Below, in pieces: positions 43,473-51,389 of a stretch of 64,000 nucleotides of DNA; within the stretch, counting starts at the first letter, position 1, and every line of letters begins with the position of its first letter. The notes beneath the pieces are model-generated. The model worked only from the letters and a program-made list of their open reading frames with translations. It did no database searches and was not told the DNA's origin. The position numbers and the translations under genes are program-made. Origin of the DNA: Pacificimonas sp963710205 (GTDB lineage: Bacteria > Pseudomonadota > Alphaproteobacteria > Sphingomonadales > Sphingomonadaceae); the NCBI GenBank assembly GCA_963710205.1, contig CAVPZG010000005.1, positions 620,001-684,000 on the forward strand, given 5' to 3'.

Positions 43473-44937
43473 GGATACGGGTCCGCGCCGTCTGCACCCC
43501 ATGGCCATCATTGGCGATTTCATACGCCAGTTGCCGCAATATATCATCGCCATCGTCGCTGGCGGGTCGGCGTTCATGGGCGTGGGGATATGGCTGTTCT
43601 TGGGCGGAGGCATGGCTGCCGGTTTGGCAGCTTTCCTGCGCTGGTACTTTTTTCGCTATACCATTCTCGGTGACGGACTGCTGATCGAGAGCGGAGTCCT
43701 ATCGAAGCAGCGGCGCTCGATCGGCTTTGACCGAATTCAGGACATCGAAGTCGAGCGCGGCCTGCTGGCCCGAATGACGGGCACAGCGCATGTGAGACTG
43801 GAAACGGGCGGTTCCTCGGAGGACGAGGGCGATCTGAGGAGCGTGTCGGACGCCGAAGCCGACAGGCTGAGGGAATGTCTGAAACTCTGGCGCGATTTGC
43901 AGACGCCTTCAACGCAGGCGGAGGATTCAGCGGACCCGGCGCCAGCGGTTATCTACAAAATGCCGTTCACGACGGTTTTGCGCTCAGGACTCTACCGTTT
44001 TTCGTTTACCTTCCTCGCCATTTTCGGCGCCGTGTTCCAGGTCTTCCAACCGAGCGAAGAGGATATTGTCGCCCTATTCGGTAGCGAAGTCGAAAGTCAT
44101 CTGATGTCGCTGATGGATGGCGGTTTCAGTTTTCTGATTTTGGCGGGCATTGCCGCCACACTTCTTCTCCTCGGGTTCCTGTCCGGCATCGTTCTCACGA
44201 TTTTCAAAGATTACGGTTTTCAGCTGACGTTCGACGAGCGCGGCCTGCACAGAAAGCGCGGCCTCCTTACCCGGACCGAAGGCGCCATTCCGTTTCGCCG
44301 GATACAGGCCGCAGGGTTTGAAAGCGGTCCGTTGAGAAGGTGGCAGGAAAGACACGACCTGTTTTTCCAGACACTTGGTAGTGGAAAGCGCAGCGGCGGA
44401 CGACAGGACGCCGCCCCTTTCTCCAGTCCCGAAGACTGGAAGGCGGTTCTGGCCATCGCGGATTTCCGCGACCTTGTCATGGATAGGAAATTCAGGTCCG
44501 CCACTTACCTCCTGATGTTACGTGCTATTTTTGCCATCACTATCTTAACCTCTTCATATGTGGCGGTCGCCGATCGCCTGGGACCGGCGGTCACGGCCTT
44601 TGCGGGTGCTGTGATAGCAGCGCTTTTGATCACAGGCATTTTCGGCGCCCTGAGAGAGGGATATCTGGTTGAGGACGACCGCCTGACCCTGCGGCAGGGC
44701 TGGTGGCGGCAGCGCATCTGGCTGGTGCCGTTCAGGCAGGTGCAGATCGCTGAAATGACGCGCGGACCGGTTCAGAAGCTGACCGGAACCGCGACACTTC
44801 ATGTCGATTTCGCCGGGGCACCGACGATGCGGCCAGCACGCGTGCGGGACGTTCCGGTTGCTGAAGCGGAACGGCTGATGGCCTTACTGTCTCAGAAGGT
44901 TGGCAGATCCGCCGGCGTGATCCAGCCAAATTCGTAA
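43453..44937 (+). CDS. PH domain-containing membrane protein, YdbT-like
   Basis: 494 residues with three bPH2-type domains, each after a pair of membrane segments: ESGVLSKQRRSIGFDRIQDI (about 78-97), RKRGLLTRTEGAIPFRRIQ and LRQGWWRQRIWLVPFRQVQ. The three repeats show internal duplication. The ATG at 43453 overlaps the YdbS-like gene by 20 bp. The last 46 bp overlap the DUF1467 gene on the other strand. Forms the partner of the upstream protein; substrate or ligand unknown. Confidence 0.78.
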   Translation: MPHSLTEDTGPRRLHPMAIIGDFIRQLPQYIIAIVAGGSAFMGVGIWLFLGGGMAAGLAAFLRWYFFRYTILGDGLLIESGVLSKQRRSIGFDRIQDIEVERGLLARMTGTAHVRLETGGSSEDEGDLRSVSDAEADRLRECLKLWRDLQTPSTQAEDSADPAPAVIYKMPFTTVLRSGLYRFSFTFLAIFGAVFQVFQPSEEDIVALFGSEVESHLMSLMDGGFSFLILAGIAATLLLLGFLSGIVLTIFKDYGFQLTFDERGLHRKRGLLTRTEGAIPFRRIQAAGFESGPLRRWQERHDLFFQTLGSGKRSGGRQDAAPFSSPEDWKAVLAIADFRDLVMDRKFRSATYLLMLRAIFAITILTSSYVAVADRLGPAVTAFAGAVIAALLITGIFGALREGYLVEDDRLTLRQGWWRQRIWLVPFRQVQIAEMTRGPVQKLTGTATLHVDFAGAPTMRPARVRDVPVAEAERLMALLSQKVGRSAGVIQPNS

Positions 44938-45149
44938 TTGACCCACAATATGGCGAAGATGATCGCTGATATGATGCTATTCCAGATCAGCTTTTTCCGC
45001 ATCATGGGCCGGACGGGTGCGCTGTCGGCATGCCCCGCAACCTTGTCCTCACCTTCTTCTTCGCTGGTACGAACCCCGAAGGGAAGGACGGCAAACAGCG
45101 TCACCGTCCAGATCAGAAGATAGATCGCGAGGGCACTACCGATGCTCAT
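44892..45149 (-). CDS. DUF1467 family small membrane protein
   Basis: 85 residues, two membrane segments (about 5-25 and 56-76) around a charged loop. LPFGVRTSEEEGEDKVAGH is the conserved core of DUF1467. Found in alphaproteobacteria next to RNase J and proS; function unknown. 4 bp after rnj. Its 3' end overlaps the YdbT-like gene convergently. Confidence 0.82.
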   Translation of the reverse strand: MSIGSALAIYLLIWTVTLFAVLPFGVRTSEEEGEDKVAGHADSAPVRPMMRKKLIWNSIISAIIFAILWVNYEFGWITPADLPTF

Positions 45150-45153
45150 GGTT

Positions 45154-46794
45154 TCACACCTTTACAATGCTGACCTGCGTGACAGGCTTTTTGCCTGTCC
45201 ATTCACGCGCGATCCGGCGAACGGCAATCCGAACGGCTTCTGACATCTGGTCCTTCGATTTGCCTTTCGATTTCTTCGCAGCGGCTTCGGCGGCCTCGCT
45301 GCAATCCGCTATGAAGTCGTCCATGTCGTCCTCAACAGGCACGCCCTGCACCTGGATGACGGGCTTCGCAGCCAGCGCCTTCTGACCGACGGCCATGAAG
45401 ACACCGATAAAGCCGCCATGCGCGAGACGGCGGCGTTCCACCATCGTCTGCCCATCGGCGGGAACGATGAGATCGCCGTCGAGGACGAGGCGGCCATGCG
45501 GAACATGATCCAGAACCTTGGGCTTGCCGGGGGCGAGCCGGATGGCGGTGCCATTGGCGGGGACGACCTGGTTCGGCACGCCGACACGCTTGGCGAGTTT
45601 CGCATGCGCCTCCATGTGGCGATGCTCACCGTGCACAGGCACGGCGATTTCAGGACGGATCCAGCCATACATTTTTTCGAGTTCGGGAATGCCCGGATGA
45701 CCGGAAACATGCACATGCGCCTGACGTTCGGTGACGATATGAACGCCCGCCTCCGCCAGCGCATTCTGCACCACGCCAATGCCGACTTCGTTGCCGGGAA
45801 TTTCCTTCGACGAGTAGATCACCGTATCGCCGCGTTCCAGCCTGATGCGCGCATGGCTGCCATCGGCAATGCGACTGAGCGCAGCGCGGGGCTCGCCCTG
45901 CGTTCCCGTCGACAGGATCAGGACGCGGTCACGCGGCAGTTTCATGGCCTCCTCCTCGCGGATGCGTTCCGGGAAGTCCTTCAGATAGCCATTGGCCTGC
46001 GCCACCTCGACGATGCGGTGCAGCGAGCGGCCGACCATGACGAGTTCGCGGCCTGTCGCCTTCGCGATGTCACCGATGGTCTTCACGCGCGCGGCGTTGG
46101 AGGCGAAGGTGGTGATGAGCACCCTGCCCGGCTGTTCGCGGACCACCTTTTCCAGACCTTCGCGCACGCCCTGCTCGCTGCCACTGGCGCGTGCGTTGAA
46201 GACATTGGTGCTGTCACCGACTAGTGCGAGAATGCCTTCGTCGCCGATGGCAGTCAGTTCCTCCGGCGTCGTCGGATCGCCGGTTACCGGCGTCTCGTCG
46301 AGTTTCCAGTCGCCGGTGTGGAAGATCTTCCCATAGGGCGTATCAATGAGGAGCGCGTTCCCCTCCAGGATCGAATGCGCGAGCGGCACGTAGCGGCAAT
46401 GGAACGGGCCGAGTTCGACACTGCCTTCATTCTCGATGACGTTCAGCTCGATCTCTTTCTCAATTCCCTCTTCCTCAAGCTTCTTGCGGATCAATCCGGC
46501 TGTAAACGGCGTGGCATAGAGCGGCACACCGAGTTCGGAGATGAGATAGGGAATCGCGCCGATATGATCCTCGTGCGCGTGTGTCAGGACGACGCCGAGC
46601 AAGTCCTTGCGGTGCGTTTCGATGAATTCGAGGTCTGGCAGGACAAGTTCGACGCCCGGATAGCTGGGGTCGCCGAAGGTCATGCCAAGGTCGACCATGA
46701 TCCATTTGCCGTCACAACCATAGAGGTTGACGTTCATGCCGATCTCTCCCGAACCGCCGAGCGGCAGGAAGATCAGTTCTTTTTTAGGCTTCAA
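45154..46794 (-). CDS. rnj: Ribonuclease J
   Basis: Metallo-beta-lactamase/beta-CASP nuclease of 546 residues. HAHEDH at 72-77 is the metal site; LPLGGSGEIGMN is the family N-terminus and GTQGEPRAAL lies in the beta-CASP part. Endo- and 5'-exoribonuclease of mRNA decay and rRNA maturation. The start is TTG at 46794: it overlaps the coaX stop as TTGA and has AAGGAA at good distance, while the only upstream ATGs lie inside coaX and give a non-homologous extension. Confidence 0.92.
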   Translation of the reverse strand: MKPKKELIFLPLGGSGEIGMNVNLYGCDGKWIMVDLGMTFGDPSYPGVELVLPDLEFIETHRKDLLGVVLTHAHEDHIGAIPYLISELGVPLYATPFTAGLIRKKLEEEGIEKEIELNVIENEGSVELGPFHCRYVPLAHSILEGNALLIDTPYGKIFHTGDWKLDETPVTGDPTTPEELTAIGDEGILALVGDSTNVFNARASGSEQGVREGLEKVVREQPGRVLITTFASNAARVKTIGDIAKATGRELVMVGRSLHRIVEVAQANGYLKDFPERIREEEAMKLPRDRVLILSTGTQGEPRAALSRIADGSHARIRLERGDTVIYSSKEIPGNEVGIGVVQNALAEAGVHIVTERQAHVHVSGHPGIPELEKMYGWIRPEIAVPVHGEHRHMEAHAKLAKRVGVPNQVVPANGTAIRLAPGKPKVLDHVPHGRLVLDGDLIVPADGQTMVERRRLAHGGFIGVFMAVGQKALAAKPVIQVQGVPVEDDMDDFIADCSEAAEAAAKKSKGKSKDQMSEAVRIAVRRIAREWTGKKPVTQVSIVKV

Positions 46795-47576
46795 TTGGGA
46801 TTCCTTTTTTCGATCAGCATCAATCCGCGGACGGTGAGGTCGATGTCGACCTGGCTGATCATGTCTGTATGTGGTTCGAATATGGTGGCTAATCCGCCGG
46901 TCGCAATGACCTTCATGTCGCGGCCCGCCTCCTGAGTGATGCGTTTGCAAAGTCCTTCGATCAGCCCGACATAGCCGAAGAAGATTCCGGACTGCATGGC
47001 GTTCACCGTACCTGTTGCAATCGCACGGTTATTTGCAGGCGGCGCGACGGCGACGCGGGGTAGCTGCGCCGAGGCCGAATAGAGCGCGTCGACGGCGAGA
47101 TTTATTCCAGGCGCGATGGCGCCGCCCGAATAGGCGGCGTTCCTGACGACGTCGAACGTGGTCGCGGTGCCGAAATCGAGGACGATGAGATTGTCGCCAT
47201 GTTCGGCATAGGCGGCGGCGGAATTGACGAGGCGGTCCGCCCCGACTTCCGCAGGGTTCGGCACATCGACGCCGATGCCGATATCGAGATCCTTTGTGAC
47301 AATGACCGGATCAACGTCGAAGAAGGTGCGGGACAGACGGGCGAGGTTGAACAGGGTTGGCGGGACGACCGTCGCGATGATGACCCTGGTCACATCGTGG
47401 CGGCCTATGGTCCGGCCATCCGCGCTGGCAATCTCCATCAGCTGCGACAACCAGACCATATATTCGTCCGATGTGCGCTGCGCGAGCGTGGAGATGCGCC
47501 AGCGGTGGAGGATGGTCTCACCCTCGATCAGCGCGAAAACGGTGTTGGTGTTACCGACATCAATAGCGAGCAGCAT
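46791..47576 (-). CDS. coaX: Type III pantothenate kinase
   Basis: 261 residues, ASKHA fold. DVGNTNTVFA at 6-15 (phosphate loop), GADRLVNSAAAYA, and VLDFGTATTFDVV are the motifs of CoaX. First step of CoA synthesis; unlike type I it is not expected to be inhibited by CoA. Between birA and rnj, 111 bp after birA. Confidence 0.94.
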   Translation of the reverse strand: MLLAIDVGNTNTVFALIEGETILHRWRISTLAQRTSDEYMVWLSQLMEIASADGRTIGRHDVTRVIIATVVPPTLFNLARLSRTFFDVDPVIVTKDLDIGIGVDVPNPAEVGADRLVNSAAAYAEHGDNLIVLDFGTATTFDVVRNAAYSGGAIAPGINLAVDALYSASAQLPRVAVAPPANNRAIATGTVNAMQSGIFFGYVGLIEGLCKRITQEAGRDMKVIATGGLATIFEPHTDMISQVDIDLTVRGLMLIEKRNPN

Positions 47577-47687
47577 GCTGGGCTTTCCTGGACGAAGGGT
47601 GGGTCACGAAGTGGACGAAGTGGGGGCCTTTGAAAAAGTCAGCCGTTGAGATTTGGATATAGATATTCTTTCTAGACGATTGTTATC

Positions 47688-48413
47688 CTATGAAATCCCA
47701 TTTCTCAAGTGAATTGGAAAAACCTCCCCGGAGTGGACAAGGCGGAGCGTTCCGCCGGGCAGGCGCAGCGCGAGCGCGCCATCGGCGGACAGCCCCTCGA
47801 ACATGCCCACGAGGGTTTCCGAGCCGAGCCGCGCCTCGATACGCTGGCCGATGCCGGCGGCGCGGGCCAGCCAGGCCTCGCGCGTCGCGGCGAAGCCCTG
47901 TTCGCGCCATTCGCGGCGCCGGTCCGCGAACGAAGCCGCAAGAACGGCGCACGCCTCTGCGGGCGGCGGCGCGGCAATCCCCGCAGCCGGAAAGGATGTG
48001 GCGGGGCGTTCGGTGCCGTCCGGATGGTGCGACAGGTTCACGCCGATCCCGGCGATGACGACGCCCGCCCTGCCCTCTATGAGAATGCCCGCGCATTTGA
48101 CCCCGTCCAGCAGCAGGTCGTTGGGCCATTTGAGAGAAAGGCGATCCGAAGCGGCATAGCGTGACGCCATGTCGTGCAGCGCGAGCGCGGCGACGAAGCT
48201 GAGCTGCTGCGGCTGGGTTTCGCCGGGCTGCGGGCGGATAAGCGTCGAGGCGAAGAGGTTGCCCGTGTCGGATGTCCAAAAACGGCCCCGGCGGCCTCTG
48301 CCAGCAACCTGGCGGTCCGCGTGAACCCAGATGCCGTCAGGTTCGCCGCGTTCGGCAGCGGCGGCGATCCAGTCATTCGTACTGCCGACCTCAGCGAGGT
48401 GGACGATCTTCAA
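47688..48413 (-). CDS. birA: Biotin--[acetyl-CoA-carboxylase] ligase, monofunctional
   Basis: 241 residues. GRGRRGRFW (38-46) is the biotinyl-AMP loop, followed by KWPNDLL (95-101) and KCAGILIE. It lacks the N-terminal helix-turn-helix of E. coli BirA, so it is a ligase without repressor function. Clients are acetyl-CoA carboxylase and the MccA encoded at 1.6-3.6 kb. Start overlaps the nuoN stop as ATGA. Confidence 0.93.
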   Translation of the reverse strand: MKIVHLAEVGSTNDWIAAAAERGEPDGIWVHADRQVAGRGRRGRFWTSDTGNLFASTLIRPQPGETQPQQLSFVAALALHDMASRYAASDRLSLKWPNDLLLDGVKCAGILIEGRAGVVIAGIGVNLSHHPDGTERPATSFPAAGIAAPPPAEACAVLAASFADRRREWREQGFAATREAWLARAAGIGQRIEARLGSETLVGMFEGLSADGALALRLPGGTLRLVHSGEVFPIHLRNGIS

Positions 48414-49861
48414 TATTGCAGCATCGCCCGGGCAGCGTTCTGCGCGGCGGGAACGATGAGGGGGATCGAGAGCAGGCCAATTGGCGACACGAACAGCGCC
48501 AGCGCACCGAGCACGGCGCGGTTGACATTGCTTTCCTGCGGGCCGGTCTGGGCGGGGCCGATGGGTTCGTCGAAATAGGCGAGCTTGATGACACGCAGAT
48601 AGTAGAACGCGCCTACGACCGAAGTGACCACGCCGATGACGGCGAGGACATACATTTCAGCGCTGATCGCGGCGTTGAAGACCGCGAATTTCGGGAAGAA
48701 GCCGAAGAGCGGCGGTATACCCGCGAGCGAGAACATGAAGACGGCCATGGCGGCGGCAAGGCCGGGACGGGTTTTTGCGAGGCCCGCAAGGCTATCCATC
48801 GTATCGACCTGCTGACCATCCGGTCCGCGCAGCGCGAGAACAACCAGGAAAGCACCGATGGTCATGGGCAGGTAGATGGCCATGTAGAAGAGCACACCGG
48901 AGACGCCGTCCGACGTGGCCGCCGCGAGGCCGATCAGCGCAAAACCGATATTGTTGATCGAGCTGTAGGCGAGCAGGCGCTTTATGCTGGTCTGGCCAAT
49001 GGCCCCGACCGCGCCCAGGATCATGGAGGCGATGGCGGCAAAGGCGATGACCTGCTGCCATTCCGTGACCATGCCGCCAAAGGCGTCCATGCAGACACGC
49101 ACGAGAAGGCCCATGGCCGCCGCCTTTGGCGCGGAGGCGAAGAAGGCGGCGACGGGCGTCGGTGCCCCCTGATACACGTCGGGTGTCCACATGTGGAACG
49201 GGACGGCGCTGACCTTGAAGGCGAGACCGGCAAGGATGAAGACGAGGCCGATGACGACGCCGATGCTGGGCTCGTTCGAAAGAAGGCCGCCGAGAACCGC
49301 GAAACTGGTCGTGCCGGTAAAGCCGTAGACGAGGCTGATGCCGTAAAGGAGGATGCCCGATGCAAGCGCGCCGAGGACGAAATATTTGAGCCCCGCCTCC
49401 GACGAGCGCGCCTCGTTCCGGTGGAAGGCGGCGAGGACATAGGCCGCGAGGCTTTGCAGTTCGAGGCCGATGTAAAGCGACAGGAGATCGTTGGCGCTGA
49501 CCATCATGCCCATGCCAAGCGCGGCGAGCATGATGATGACGGGATATTCGAACTTGTCGCTGCGCGCGCGCTTCAGATAGGGAATGGCGATGACGCTGCA
49601 GACGGCGGCGGCGGAAAGAATCAGCACCTTCAGGAACGCGCTGTAGGCGTCAGCGATATAAAGGCCGTCAAAGGCGAGCGCGGACGGGCCGTCGTTAAGG
49701 AGCGCAAGGCCGGCGATGGCATAGATGATGACCGCGCCCCAGGTCAGACCCACGAAGCTTTTCGCGCCGCGAAAAACGCCGATCATGAGGAGAACCATCG
49801 CGCCCGTGGCAAGGACGAGTTCCGGGCTGGCGATGCGGATGGATTCGGCTAGCGGCTGCAT
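48410..49861 (-). CDS. nuoN: NADH-quinone oxidoreductase subunit N
   Basis: Antiporter-like proton channel of complex I, 483 residues and about 14 membrane helices. PFHMWTPDVYQGAPTPVAAFF and KRLLAYSSINNIGFAL are the conserved helices with the channel Lys/His. Last nuo gene, directly adjoining nuoM. Confidence 0.95.
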   Translation of the reverse strand: MQPLAESIRIASPELVLATGAMVLLMIGVFRGAKSFVGLTWGAVIIYAIAGLALLNDGPSALAFDGLYIADAYSAFLKVLILSAAAVCSVIAIPYLKRARSDKFEYPVIIMLAALGMGMMVSANDLLSLYIGLELQSLAAYVLAAFHRNEARSSEAGLKYFVLGALASGILLYGISLVYGFTGTTSFAVLGGLLSNEPSIGVVIGLVFILAGLAFKVSAVPFHMWTPDVYQGAPTPVAAFFASAPKAAAMGLLVRVCMDAFGGMVTEWQQVIAFAAIASMILGAVGAIGQTSIKRLLAYSSINNIGFALIGLAAATSDGVSGVLFYMAIYLPMTIGAFLVVLALRGPDGQQVDTMDSLAGLAKTRPGLAAAMAVFMFSLAGIPPLFGFFPKFAVFNAAISAEMYVLAVIGVVTSVVGAFYYLRVIKLAYFDEPIGPAQTGPQESNVNRAVLGALALFVSPIGLLSIPLIVPAAQNAARAMLQY

Positions 49862-51385
49862 CTAGCGGGCCTCCCCGGAAATGGCTGCGGGCGCATCGGC
49901 GACCTGCTGCTGCGGTGCGTCGGCGGCGGCGAGACGATCGACGATCTGCGCGACAGGGGCGCGGATGGGATCGATGAAGATATTGGGCGCGATGCCCATC
50001 CAGAGCACCGCGAGCGCGATGGGGACGAGACAGGCATATTCGCGCGCAGTGAGGTCCTTCATCGCCTTCACGGCGTCGTTGGTGATGACCCCAAAGGCCA
50101 CACGCCGGTAGAGGAGAAGCATGTAGGCCGCGCCGAGGATGATTCCGGTGCAGATGATGAAAACGGCCCAGGTCGATGCCTGGAACGCGCCGAGCATGAC
50201 CATGAATTCCCCCACAAAGCCCGATGTACCCGGCAGGCCGACGCTCGCCATGGTGAACAGCATGAAGAGGATGGCGTAGCGCGGCATGACATTTGCGACG
50301 CCGCCATAGGCCGCGATCTCACGCGTGTGCAGGCGGTCATAGACGACGCCGACACAGAGGAAGAGCGCGCCCGAAACCAGGCCGTGCGAGAGCATGACGA
50401 CGACGCTGCCCTCGATTGCCTGTGCGTTGAAGCCGAACAGGCCAACGGTGACAAAGGCCATATGCGCAACGGAGGAATAGGCGATCAGCTTTTTCATGTC
50501 GGTCTGCACGAGGGCGACGAGGCTGGTGTAGACGACGGCGACCATGGAGAGGCCCCAGACGATCCAGACGAGATCGACGCTGGCGTCAGGGAACATCGGC
50601 AGGCTGAAGCGGATGAAGCCGTAGCCGCCCATTTTCAGAAGGACGCCCGCCAGGATGACGGAGCCCGCTGTCGGCGCCTGAACATGGGCATCGGGAAGCC
50701 AGGTGTGGACGGGCCACATGGGCATCTTGACGGCGAAGCTGGCGAAGAAGGCCAGCCACAGCCAGAGCTGGACGCCGGGATCGAAATCGAAACGCATGAG
50801 CGTGGGGATGTCGGTCGTGCCCGCGACGCTGACCATATACATCATGGCCAGCAGCATGAGCACGGACCCAAGGAGCGTGTAGAGGAAGAATTTATAGCTG
50901 GCGTAGATGCGCTCCGCCCCTCCCCAGATGCCGATGATGAGATACATCGGAATGAGGCCGCCCTCGAACATGACATAGAACAGGAAGAGGTCGGTCGCGG
51001 CGAACACGCCGATCATCAGCGATTCCATGAGAAGGAAGGCCGCCATGTAACCGGGCACGCTGGTCTTTATGCTGTCCCAGCTGGCAAGAATGCAGATCGG
51101 CATCAGGAAGACACTGAGCATGATGAGGACAAGGCTGATGCCGTCGATGCCGAGCGACCAGCTGAAATAGGGCGCGAAGAGCGGAATATTTTCCTGATAC
51201 TGGAAGGCGGCACTGGAGGTGTCGAAGCCGACCCAGAGGACGATGCCGAGCGCGAACATGGCGAGCGTCGTTCCGAGCGCGATGAGGCGCGCCATGCCCG
51301 CCTTTGCCGCGTCGGTGCCGGGAAGCGCGATCAGCGCCAGTGCCGCAAGCAGCGGCAGGAGGATCATGATGGAAAGAATGGGCAT
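49862..51385 (-). CDS. nuoM: NADH-quinone oxidoreductase subunit M
   Basis: 507-residue antiporter-like subunit with about 14 helices. VKMPMWPVHTWLPDAHVQAP and MKKLIAYSSVAHMAFVTVG are diagnostic; the channel Glu is in FLFYVMFEGGLIPMYLIIG. Proton pumping arm. Confidence 0.95.
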   Translation of the reverse strand: MPILSIMILLPLLAALALIALPGTDAAKAGMARLIALGTTLAMFALGIVLWVGFDTSSAAFQYQENIPLFAPYFSWSLGIDGISLVLIMLSVFLMPICILASWDSIKTSVPGYMAAFLLMESLMIGVFAATDLFLFYVMFEGGLIPMYLIIGIWGGAERIYASYKFFLYTLLGSVLMLLAMMYMVSVAGTTDIPTLMRFDFDPGVQLWLWLAFFASFAVKMPMWPVHTWLPDAHVQAPTAGSVILAGVLLKMGGYGFIRFSLPMFPDASVDLVWIVWGLSMVAVVYTSLVALVQTDMKKLIAYSSVAHMAFVTVGLFGFNAQAIEGSVVVMLSHGLVSGALFLCVGVVYDRLHTREIAAYGGVANVMPRYAILFMLFTMASVGLPGTSGFVGEFMVMLGAFQASTWAVFIICTGIILGAAYMLLLYRRVAFGVITNDAVKAMKDLTAREYACLVPIALAVLWMGIAPNIFIDPIRAPVAQIVDRLAAADAPQQQVADAPAAISGEAR

Positions 51386-51389
51386 GTCC

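Noticed and set aside
48272..49852. 526-codon plus-strand frame opposite nuoN
   Set aside because: Antisense of a membrane protein gene, giving the expected highly charged, Asp/Glu/Arg/His-rich translation.
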